DNA of 64,000 bases. Origin: Myxococcus dinghuensis (lineage in GTDB: Bacteria > Myxococcota > Myxococcia > Myxococcales > Myxococcaceae). The notes beneath the pieces are model-generated. The model ran no database searches and had not been told where the DNA came from. It worked only from the letters and a program-made list of their open reading frames with translations. The DNA is taken from assembly GCF_024198235.1 (NCBI RefSeq), contig NZ_JAKCFB010000003.1, positions 248,001-312,000 on the forward strand, written 5' to 3'. Position 1 is the first letter of the stretch. Every line of letters starts with the position of its first letter. The position numbers were made by a program, and so were the translations under genes. This document shows, piece after piece, positions 8,456-15,256 of the stretch.

Positions 8456-9262
8456 TCAGGCGGCGCGGCGCAGGACGCCGCCCATCGCGCGGAACCGCTC
8501 CAGGGTGCTCTCGGGAATCTCGTCGAGCGCCGCGATGAGCGGCAGCGTGAAGCGGTGGAAGCTCGCGTCGTACAGCGGCTCCGCGACGAAGCGCGCCCCC
8601 ATCTTCCGCGCGAACAGCGACGGGGCCCGCGGCATGCGCAGCCCGCCCAGGTTCCCCTGCCCCGCGCGCTCACGCTCCACGGCCGTGTAGAAGGAACTGG
8701 CGGGGATGGCCGGGGACGACTGGGGCGTCGTGAGCCGGACCTTCCACTTCGGATTCACCCAGCCCCGGTGCGCGGCCACCCGCGCCATGAGCGCCGCGTC
8801 CTCGCTCGAATCCGTGTCCAGGTTCGCCGCGGCAATCCAGTGCGTCACGCCCCGCCGCCGGCTCTCCGCGTAGATGCCGGCCTGCAGGTGCGCCACCGCC
8901 TCGGAGCGGCGCCACGGCTCGAGCACGCAGAAGCGCGCCGTCTCCGCGAACACCCGACCCGGCGCGCTCACGCCCGACAGGTCCAGCTTCTGCTCCAGTT
9001 CGAGCCCCAGCCGCCCGCCCATGGCGAGCGCCACCTCCGGGTTGGACAAGAGCATCCGCAGCGTCGCGACCGGCTCGCGGCCCGCGTAGACGACCAGGTG
9101 CACGGTCGTCTCCAGCGTGTCGAAGCAGTTCACCTCGCGCCGGGTCGGCGGGGCCTTGCCCCCCATCAACCCCAACTCTCCACCAAACACGTTCCACCGG
9201 ACACGCAGCGCGTCGTCGAGCTCGCGCTGGGTGGTGGCCACTCGGCAATACATGGACGTCAT
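8456..9262 (-). CDS. LuxI/FeeM-like N-acyltransferase (GNAT fold), putative signal synthase
   Basis: A 268-residue protein of the autoinducer synthase/N-acyl amino acid synthase type, which transfers a fatty acyl group from acyl-ACP or acyl-CoA to an amine. LuxI-like positions are recognisable: R22 and F26 in RVRWNVF, D48, R69 in ATLRML, and E107-T-A-R110-F, matching the E-x-x-R-F of LuxI proteins. The remainder, including GIYAESRRRGVTHW, fits Acetyltransf_5/FeeM relatives better than true LuxI. Start: ATG behind GAGAGGGG. Box D is 115 bp upstream. Genetic linkage to a LuxR regulator and shared operators suggest an N-acyl signal. The product is inferred, and a lipid or exopolysaccharide acyltransferase is possible. 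Confidence 0.75.
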   Translation of the reverse strand: MTSMYCRVATTQRELDDALRVRWNVFGGELGLMGGKAPPTRREVNCFDTLETTVHLVVYAGREPVATLRMLLSNPEVALAMGGRLGLELEQKLDLSGVSAPGRVFAETARFCVLEPWRRSEAVAHLQAGIYAESRRRGVTHWIAAANLDTDSSEDAALMARVAAHRGWVNPKWKVRLTTPQSSPAIPASSFYTAVERERAGQGNLGGLRMPRAPSLFARKMGARFVAEPLYDASFHRFTLPLIAALDEIPESTLERFRAMGGVLRRAA

Positions 9263-9376
9263 GGGTCCCCTCTCGGAAGCGGGTCGGGCCAGGCGTCACG
9301 CCGGCCTCGACCTTTCTTTCGTCGCCCCCGGCCGAAGTGCGCCAACGCCTCGCGTTTCCGCGTCCAGCACCTCGGG

Positions 9377-9392
9377 TACCACCCGGGAGGTA
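9377..9392. promoter_or_regulatory. Palindromic operator box D (acyltransferase promoter)
   Basis: TACCACC-CG-GGAGGTA, the 16-bp palindrome with one mismatched pair (A opposite A), 115 bp upstream of the acyltransferase start. No convincing -10 is seen at the spacing found for the other boxes. Confidence 0.68.
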
Positions 9393-9534
9393 CAGACGGA
9401 CGACGCGGCCTGCCGCAACCTCACACGGCAATGCGCACACACACCCATGTCGCACTCACCTGGGCGGGAACGAAAGAACACCCAGCAAGCAGTCAAACCG
9501 TGAGCGGGGCCGTGGAACCCGGTGAGGAGTAGGA

Positions 9535-10134
9535 ATGAGTTTTCCAACACAAGCGGAGGAGCAGGCACTTCATGAGCGTGTCCTGGCGCGAAGACTCGAC
9601 CCGGTCGCGACCCGGGATGTGTTCGAGGCCTTCACGGAGCCCATCATCGGCATCCTCTGTAAACAGCGCGGTCAGACCCGGGAGGACGCGCGCGACGCGA
9701 CCATCGACGTCATCTACTCCTACCTGAACCATCCCGAGCGCTTCGACCCGCAGCGGGCGCGCCTGTCCACCTATCTGACGCAGTCCGCCAAGAAGCGCGT
9801 GCTGGATTTCTTCCGTTCCAGCGAGGCGCGGCAGCGACGGGAACAGGAATTCGGGGGTGTTTTCGAACTTCGCGCGATGACTCCGAAGGAGAGCATGGAG
9901 ATCACCGTGGAGGCACGACTCGCCGTGGAACGACTCGAACGGGCCCTGACGCAGGAGAAGGACAGGACCTTCCTCAAGCTCGTACTCGAGGGGGAGCGTT
10001 CCACCCACATCCTGGCGGAGGCAATGGGCCTCCCCGCGTCGACGGAGGCGGAGAACCGCCGCGAGGTGAAGCGGAATCGGGACCGTCTCATGAAGCTCCT
10101 CGGGCGACTCCGAAAGGAGGACCACGATGTCTAA
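9535..10134 (+). CDS. RNA polymerase sigma-70-family (ECF-like) sigma factor
   Basis: A 199-residue sigma factor. The region 2-like segment (about 50-100) contains DARDATIDVIYSYLNH and STYLTQSAKKRVLDFFR, resembling the core-binding and -10 recognition helices. The C-terminal helices (about 150-195, HILAEAMGLPASTEAENRREV) resemble region 4. The start is preceded by GAGGAGTAGGA. It overlaps the next gene by 8 bp and heads a five-gene operon with an ImmA/IrrE peptidase, a NurA-like protein and HerA. It probably drives expression of this operon or of a small private regulon. No classical anti-sigma with a membrane segment is nearby, so control may come from the small downstream protein and its protease. 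Confidence 0.8.
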   Translation: MSFPTQAEEQALHERVLARRLDPVATRDVFEAFTEPIIGILCKQRGQTREDARDATIDVIYSYLNHPERFDPQRARLSTYLTQSAKKRVLDFFRSSEARQRREQEFGGVFELRAMTPKESMEITVEARLAVERLERALTQEKDRTFLKLVLEGERSTHILAEAMGLPASTEAENRREVKRNRDRLMKLLGRLRKEDHDV

Positions 10135-10507
10135 CCCTGACTGGCTCGAGCACGCGGTGCGCCGCGGACAGCTCGAACCCTGGACCCTGGCACATACGTT
10201 CGAGCGATATCGACAACTGGAGGGACTGAGCGAGGACGCCCTGGCGAGAGAACTCAACTGCACACGCGAAACGCTCCATTGGATGTCCCTGTGCCGCAAG
10301 CCCGAGGGCGAGGACTTCAGGGCCCAGGTCACCGCCGTCGCCCAGCGACACGACGTCAGTCCCCTCGCGCTCGCGAAGGTGATTCGTCACGTCGAGATCA
10401 TGAATGGTTTCGCGGAGTCGGAGTCCGCCAGGGCGGCGAACGGGGACACAGCGCCCCTGCGACTCGCGGCCCGGGAGAACGTCGAGGACGACGAGAAGAA
10501 CTCATGA
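10127..10507 (+). CDS. Small helical protein, putative regulator of the sigma/ImmA module
   Basis: A 126-residue protein with no firm family assignment. Residues 35-60, containing LSEDALARELNCTRETLHWM followed by SLCRKP, look like a helix-turn-helix. A second helical segment follows (HDVSPLALAKVIRHVEIM). The C-terminus is acidic (ENVEDDEKNS). It overlaps the sigma factor gene by 8 bp and the ImmA gene by 4 bp (ATGA), so the three are translationally coupled. By analogy with ImmR/ImmA pairs it could be the repressor or anti-sigma that the peptidase cleaves. That is inference from position only. Confidence 0.7.
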   Translation: MSNPDWLEHAVRRGQLEPWTLAHTFERYRQLEGLSEDALARELNCTRETLHWMSLCRKPEGEDFRAQVTAVAQRHDVSPLALAKVIRHVEIMNGFAESESARAANGDTAPLRLAARENVEDDEKNS

Positions 10508-11238
10508 TCGAGCCCTGGCTGGAGGAGGCGGTGAAGGCCTGTGGCCTGGAGCCCCCCTCCTCCTTTCCTCGTGACCTGATGGCACAACTGCCGTGGCTGC
10601 CCTTTCCCGCCGAGGCGGTCGGGTTGCCGGGGCTGTCTCCCGAGGCCATGCGGGCCTGGCTCGCGCGCCGTGGCATCCGCCGTCGGGTTTTCGATGATTC
10701 GCACGGACTCAAGGGCTGCATGGTCGCGGACCACGACAGACGGTGCATCGTCTTCTACGACAACCGCCAGGAGCGTTCCGAACTCCGGTTCACCATTGCC
10801 CACGAGCTGTCCCACTTCGTGCTGGAGGAATGGCTTCCCCGAAGGAAGGCATCGCGAGTCCTCGGCGATCCGATTCGCGCCGTATTCGACGGCGAGCGCG
10901 CTCCCACGACCGACGAGTCGGTTACCGCCCTCTTCGAGCGAGTGCCGTTGGGCCCACCTGTCGACCTGATGGCGCGCGACGCCGTGGGACACTATGCCAA
11001 CCAGGCCATCATCGAGGCGGAACACCGCGCGGACCGCATGGCGCTGGAGTTGCTCGCTCCCGCAGAGTTCGTCCTCCCCCTCGTCGCCGACGTCTCCGAG
11101 GACGAGGCGCGGGGCCGACTCGTTTTCAGCTTCGGACTGCCTTGGGACATGGCGAGAGCCCATGTCGTTTGGCTTCGTGAGCGCCTGCGCGCGCCGCGTT
11201 TCTCCATCGATTCGTTTCTGGGACAGGAGGGAGAGTAG
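10504..11238 (+). CDS. ImmA/IrrE-family zinc metallopeptidase
   Basis: A 244-residue protein of the ImmA/IrrE family, whose members cleave repressors or anti-sigma factors after a stress or mobile-element signal. The zinc motif is H100-E-L-S-H104 in TIAHELSHFVL. The third ligand is probably in the downstream IEAEHRADRMALELLAP, which resembles the family's ExEA(N/D)xFA(A)xLLMP element. The start is the ATG overlapping the previous stop by 4 bp. It is third in the sigma-regulator-ImmA-NurA-HerA operon and may switch the operon on by destroying the 126-residue protein. Family confident; target inferred. Confidence 0.86.
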   Translation: MIEPWLEEAVKACGLEPPSSFPRDLMAQLPWLPFPAEAVGLPGLSPEAMRAWLARRGIRRRVFDDSHGLKGCMVADHDRRCIVFYDNRQERSELRFTIAHELSHFVLEEWLPRRKASRVLGDPIRAVFDGERAPTTDESVTALFERVPLGPPVDLMARDAVGHYANQAIIEAEHRADRMALELLAPAEFVLPLVADVSEDEARGRLVFSFGLPWDMARAHVVWLRERLRAPRFSIDSFLGQEGE

Positions 11239-11240
11239 CG

Positions 11241-12422
11241 ATGAAGAGAGGGGCTCCGCCGGACGATGTGGATGCGATGTATGGGGATGACGATTTCCGG
11301 GAGGCGTTCGGCGAGGATCTGCTCGCCATGTTGGACCTCGACAGCTGGTCCACGGGCCTCGACCTCGACCGGGTCATGGAGAGATTCCGTCGGGAGATCG
11401 CCCATGCCGTCCACAAGGAGGACCGCCTGCGCGCGGCCGTGCGCAGCGAGATCTTCCCCAAGCTGGCAACGCGGCGCCGCAATCTGCCCGAAGCCGGCGT
11501 CTACAGGGTGACTCCCGACGAAATCTCGCTCATCCACGACCGGCTGCTGTTCCGGGGCCACGTCGACGCGGTGGCGGGAAGCCACGCCGCCCACGACAGC
11601 CTGCCCATCGGCATCTCCCAGATTGGCGTGGGGGTCGTGGGCTACCAGGGGGCCTCCGGCGCATTCTCGCAACGATTGTTCCGCAAGGAGATGTCGGCGC
11701 GCGCCACCAACCTCCTCCAGGAGGCGAGGGACTTCATCGAGATGCGGCAGAACCGGTATCGAGGCCACAACGACGCCATGTCTCGCATGGCGTGCCGAGG
11801 CATCCGAACCTATGCGGAGCGCGCCGTCCTCTTGACCCGCTCGACGGCGGCGTGGCGCATGGGGGTGGGGAACCCGTGTGCGCACGAGCTGCTTTCAGGC
11901 TCCGGGTACATGGGCCTGCTCCATCGCTCGATCCAGGTCCTGAACCAGCTCATCCACGAGCACAAGAAGTTCGTCTTCGTGTCCGGAGCACTCCACGACC
12001 GGGGGTTCCTGACCCTGGGATACTCACTCGATGCGGGGGAGTACGCCCTGCTCGAGACCCTGGAGAGTGAAGGCGAGGACATCGTCGATGGCTGGAAGTA
12101 CGGGGACCGGAGCAAGCACGCGGCGCGGGAGTTCGTGCGCGGCTCGAGTACCCAGATCATCAAGGGCCTGTACCGGGTGTCGGACCACGCGCCCCCGCGG
12201 TTGTTCTACGCGCACCGCGAGCACGTTCACGAAGCCGCATGGGTGGCCATGGCGGACAGCGTGCTTCGCCCCGAGCGCGGCTTCCCCATGCTCGTCGATG
12301 TCGCGGAGCTGTCGTGCCGCAGCGCCTTCGGCGACGACGGCTTCCTCGGATTCGTCCACGACGCCTATGCCCGGGCTGGGGCCAGTCTCCAGTTCTTCAG
12401 CGAGCGCACCACACGCAGGTAG
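11241..12422 (+). CDS. NurA-like nuclease candidate partnered with HerA
   Basis: A 393-residue protein starting 2 bp after the ImmA stop and ending 12 bp before herA. I do not recognise it with certainty. Its order of elements resembles the NurA nuclease domain. First comes a VDAVAGSH segment followed by a hydrophobic strand (IGVGVVGY) at about 110-140. A helix and strand follow near 225-255 (LNQLIHEHKKFVFVSGALHD). Near the C-terminus there is a PMLVDVAELS element (about 350-360). Size and adjacency to HerA support this. The canonical DGS catalytic motif is not clear (VAGS, with an Asp three residues earlier). It might be a divergent or inactive NurA, or another HerA-coupled effector. Confidence 0.5.
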   Translation: MKRGAPPDDVDAMYGDDDFREAFGEDLLAMLDLDSWSTGLDLDRVMERFRREIAHAVHKEDRLRAAVRSEIFPKLATRRRNLPEAGVYRVTPDEISLIHDRLLFRGHVDAVAGSHAAHDSLPIGISQIGVGVVGYQGASGAFSQRLFRKEMSARATNLLQEARDFIEMRQNRYRGHNDAMSRMACRGIRTYAERAVLLTRSTAAWRMGVGNPCAHELLSGSGYMGLLHRSIQVLNQLIHEHKKFVFVSGALHDRGFLTLGYSLDAGEYALLETLESEGEDIVDGWKYGDRSKHAAREFVRGSSTQIIKGLYRVSDHAPPRLFYAHREHVHEAAWVAMADSVLRPERGFPMLVDVAELSCRSAFGDDGFLGFVHDAYARAGASLQFFSERTTRR

Positions 12423-12434
12423 CGGAGGAAGCCC

Positions 12435-14606
12435 ATGACGAGCGACGGCAAGGGCCCCAGGCCCCCCAACAACGGCACGTTCGAGTTCGCCGCGAGCCGA
12501 CCGACGCCCCCGCACGGCGTGAACGGTCGAGCCCCCGGGCTCCCCGTTGCGGGCGGTCCGCACGACAACACATCAACATCACGCGCCCCTGGACCGAATG
12601 AAGTCCGGAGGCCAGGCGCTCCGCCTGGAGCGAGCGGACAGGCGACTCCCATGGGGTCCCCGGAATCCACCGAGTCATCCACTCCCCGCCGCGACGTCGT
12701 CCGCGATACGCCCGCGGGAGCCCGCGCCGTCCTGGACGGGATGCGCAACGATATCTCGGCGCAGCCGCTCGATCCGGAGCTGGCACTGGCCGCGGGCTTC
12801 ACGCACTTCGACACCTCGTCGAGCGAGGACAACCTGTTGACCGTGCTGCTGGCCCGCGACGACATCCATCTGCTCGCCGCGCAGACGCTGGTGCGGGTGA
12901 AGTCACGGGAGGATGGGCGCTCCTATCTCGGGGTCGTCGTACGCGGCCCCTTCGCCGAGCCCAACGCGGTCCCCGCCAATTCGACCATGGCAGTGGGCGT
13001 GGTGACGCACGGCAAGAAGCTCACCTACACCTTCGACTACCACGGTCGAGCGGAGGTGGAGCTGCTGGGCGAGGAGGTCGCTGGGGCGCTCAAGCCGCCC
13101 CGCTTCCGTCCACGTCCCCAGAGCCCCGTGTTCGTGCTGGATGACGCGGAGAGCGAGCGCGTGCTCGGCGTGGGCGGAGACCTGTGCCTCGGCCTCGTCG
13201 TGGGCTACGAGCGCATGGAGGCCCGGCTCAACGCGCGCGACAAGTCCGTGCTCCCCCGCCACACCGGCATCCTCGGCACCACGGGCGGCGGCAAGTCCAC
13301 CACCGTGGCCACGCTCATCCACCGCGCCCAGGCGGAGGGCATCGCCACCGTCGTCTTCGACGTGGAGGGCGAATACACGCACGTGGACGAGCCCACCGAG
13401 CACACGGCCATGCTGGAGGCCCTCAAGCGGCGAGGCCAGAAGGCCCAGGGCGTCCGCGACCTGCACATCCACCACCTCGCGGGTCGCGCCAGCCGCAACC
13501 CGCGCCACAAGAACCTGCACCGCTTCTCCCTGAACTTCTCCAGCCTGTCGCCCTACGCGCTGGCGGAGATCCTCGACATGTCGGACGCGCAGCAGGAGCG
13601 CTTCCTCAAGGCCTACGACGTCACCAAGCTCCTCCTGGAGGACTTCGGCATCTTCCCCCAGAACGAGGAGGACCGCCGTCAGGCCCTCGACGTGGACGAG
13701 CTGTCCACCGGCTATCCACGCATGACCATCCAGCACGTGCTGGACGTCGTCAGCGTCTACATCTACAGCCTCAGCGACGAGGGCCGCGCCGAATCCAAGA
13801 GCCGCTCCCGCTCGTCTTCCAAACGCAAGGAGTCGGTGCTCGAGGGGCTCGGCGAGCTGGACGGGCTCGGGCCGGAGGACGTCGCGCCCGCCCCCCATGG
13901 CCCCACGCTCTACAGCGAGTTCAAGAACAACCTGGGCAAGGTCATGGCCCGGGTCATGGCCCAGAGCAGCAAGCACGAGATCAGTTGGAAGGCCCTGGCC
14001 AGCAAGCTCCACCGGCTGCGCCGCCTCAACATCTTCGACGTCGGCACCGTGCCCGGCGTCCACTACGGCTCCATGCTCGTGCCGGGGCGCGTGTCGGTCA
14101 TCGACCTGTCGGACACGGATTCGCCCCAGCTCAACAACATGGTCATCGCCGACATCCTGCGCGGGCTCCAGAACGCCCAGGAGGCGCGATACCAGAAGGC
14201 GAACGACCAGGACCAGGCCGTGACGCCCGTGCTCATCATCATCGAGGAGGCACACGAGTTCCTGTCCGCCAACCGCATCAGCCAGATGCCCGTGTTGTTC
14301 GAACAGGTGGCCCGCATCGCCAAGCGCGGACGCAAGCGGTGGCTCGGGCTCGTCTTCGTCACGCAGTTGCCCCAGCACCTGCCCAACGAAGTGCTCGGGC
14401 TGCTCAACAACTTCATCATCCATAAGATGACCGACAGCACCGTCATCGCCCGCATGCAGCGAACCGTGGGCAGCATCGACGAGAGCCTGTGGAACCGCGT
14501 GACGCGGCTCGCCCCCGGCCAGGCCCTGGTCTCCTTCAGCAACTTCGCCCGACCGCTCATGGTCGCCGTCGACCCGGCCCCCGTGAAGCGCCTCCTCGTC
14601 GACTGA
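12435..14606 (+). CDS. herA: HerA-type hexameric DNA translocase (DUF87 ATPase)
   Basis: A 723-residue FtsK/HerA-superfamily ATPase that pumps double-stranded DNA, usually with NurA for end resection or with a nuclease/NADase in defence. After a Pro/Gly-rich disordered N-terminus (about 1-90) comes a HAS-barrel-like domain. Walker A, GTTGGGKS, is at 281-288. The strand plus Walker B, VLIIIEEAHEF, is at 599-609. IAKRGRKRWLGLVFVTQLP and NNFIIHKMTD are typical HerA sensor and arginine-finger regions. A charged insert (SKSRSRSSSKRK) near 455 is unusual. Start: ATG with GGAGG 7 nt upstream. It is the last gene of the sigma-ImmA operon. Confidence 0.87.
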   Translation: MTSDGKGPRPPNNGTFEFAASRPTPPHGVNGRAPGLPVAGGPHDNTSTSRAPGPNEVRRPGAPPGASGQATPMGSPESTESSTPRRDVVRDTPAGARAVLDGMRNDISAQPLDPELALAAGFTHFDTSSSEDNLLTVLLARDDIHLLAAQTLVRVKSREDGRSYLGVVVRGPFAEPNAVPANSTMAVGVVTHGKKLTYTFDYHGRAEVELLGEEVAGALKPPRFRPRPQSPVFVLDDAESERVLGVGGDLCLGLVVGYERMEARLNARDKSVLPRHTGILGTTGGGKSTTVATLIHRAQAEGIATVVFDVEGEYTHVDEPTEHTAMLEALKRRGQKAQGVRDLHIHHLAGRASRNPRHKNLHRFSLNFSSLSPYALAEILDMSDAQQERFLKAYDVTKLLLEDFGIFPQNEEDRRQALDVDELSTGYPRMTIQHVLDVVSVYIYSLSDEGRAESKSRSRSSSKRKESVLEGLGELDGLGPEDVAPAPHGPTLYSEFKNNLGKVMARVMAQSSKHEISWKALASKLHRLRRLNIFDVGTVPGVHYGSMLVPGRVSVIDLSDTDSPQLNNMVIADILRGLQNAQEARYQKANDQDQAVTPVLIIIEEAHEFLSANRISQMPVLFEQVARIAKRGRKRWLGLVFVTQLPQHLPNEVLGLLNNFIIHKMTDSTVIARMQRTVGSIDESLWNRVTRLAPGQALVSFSNFARPLMVAVDPAPVKRLLVD

Positions 14607-14642
14607 GCCGTCCCCCCCCAGGGACTTGCCCCACGCGGCCAC

Positions 14643-14673
14643 TGACGCGTCATCGCCTTCGACTGACGCGTCA
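14643..14673. promoter_or_regulatory. Tandem TGACGCGTCA palindromes, 21 bp apart
   Basis: Two identical 10-bp perfect palindromes, TGACGCGTCA, at 14643-14652 and 14664-14673, each preceded by AC. The 21-bp period equals two helical turns, so two dimers would bind the same DNA face. They lie after the herA stop and 131 bp before the start of the next + strand gene. Likely an operator pair for that gene; the binding protein is unknown. Confidence 0.6.
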
Positions 14674-14803
14674 ATGCCCCCTGAACGAATCCCTGGCATG
14701 CGAGGGACGGCCTCGCACGGGGCACGGGAGCGCCTGGGCATGGTGATTGCTCCGTGGATTCGGGCCCACTCCACACGGGCCCGACCGGAGATGACTCGAC
14801 GCC

Positions 14804-15193
14804 ATGCGCAAATTCGTGACGCTCTTCTCACTGGGTAGCTGTCTGCTGATGACTGGCGCGGGAGCGCAGACGCCTCCCACTCCCCCGCCCTCGACCCAGA
14901 CGCCCGTGAACGCGTGCTACCTGTGGAAGGGGCGCGGAGGCGCGCCCACGGCGAGCTACATGGCCACCTTCGCGAGCTGCCGTGCATGGAACAGCAATTA
15001 CGGGTGGAGCTTCATCAAGAACAACAACGGCGTGGACTACTACCGGGGAACCTTCCTGGGCGCCGCGGCCACCCCCTCCACCTGGGCGGTCTACGCCGAC
15101 TTCGGCTCGGCGGTCGTCACCTCGAAGGCAGACTTCGACGCCTTCGTCGCCAACTCCCGCGTATCGGGAGCCTGCGGCGAGTGCCTCCCCTGA
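14804..15193 (+). CDS. Small secreted protein of unknown function
   Basis: A 129-residue protein with a clear Sec signal peptide (MRKFVTLFSLGSCLLMTGAGA), a Pro/Thr linker (about 22-34) and a compact domain rich in aromatic residues and Asn. Four cysteines, in NACYLW, ASCRAW and GACGEC, may form disulfides. No family was recognised. Its promoter region carries two TGACGCGTCA palindromes. It ends in a hairpin shared with the convergent permease gene. Confidence 0.7.
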   Translation: MRKFVTLFSLGSCLLMTGAGAQTPPTPPPSTQTPVNACYLWKGRGGAPTASYMATFASCRAWNSNYGWSFIKNNNGVDYYRGTFLGAAATPSTWAVYADFGSAVVTSKADFDAFVANSRVSGACGECLP

Positions 15194-15225
15194 CCCCGGG
15201 GCGCGCGGAGGGCGAACCCCGGGAG

Positions 15226-15256
15226 TGACGCCGCGAGCCTCACGCTCGCCGCGTCA
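15226..15256. terminator. Bidirectional hairpin between convergent genes
   Basis: A 13-bp stem with one mismatch (15226-15238 with 15244-15256) and a CTCAC loop. It lies 32 bp after the secreted-protein stop. It overlaps the stop codon of the permease gene on the other strand. Confidence 0.55.
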
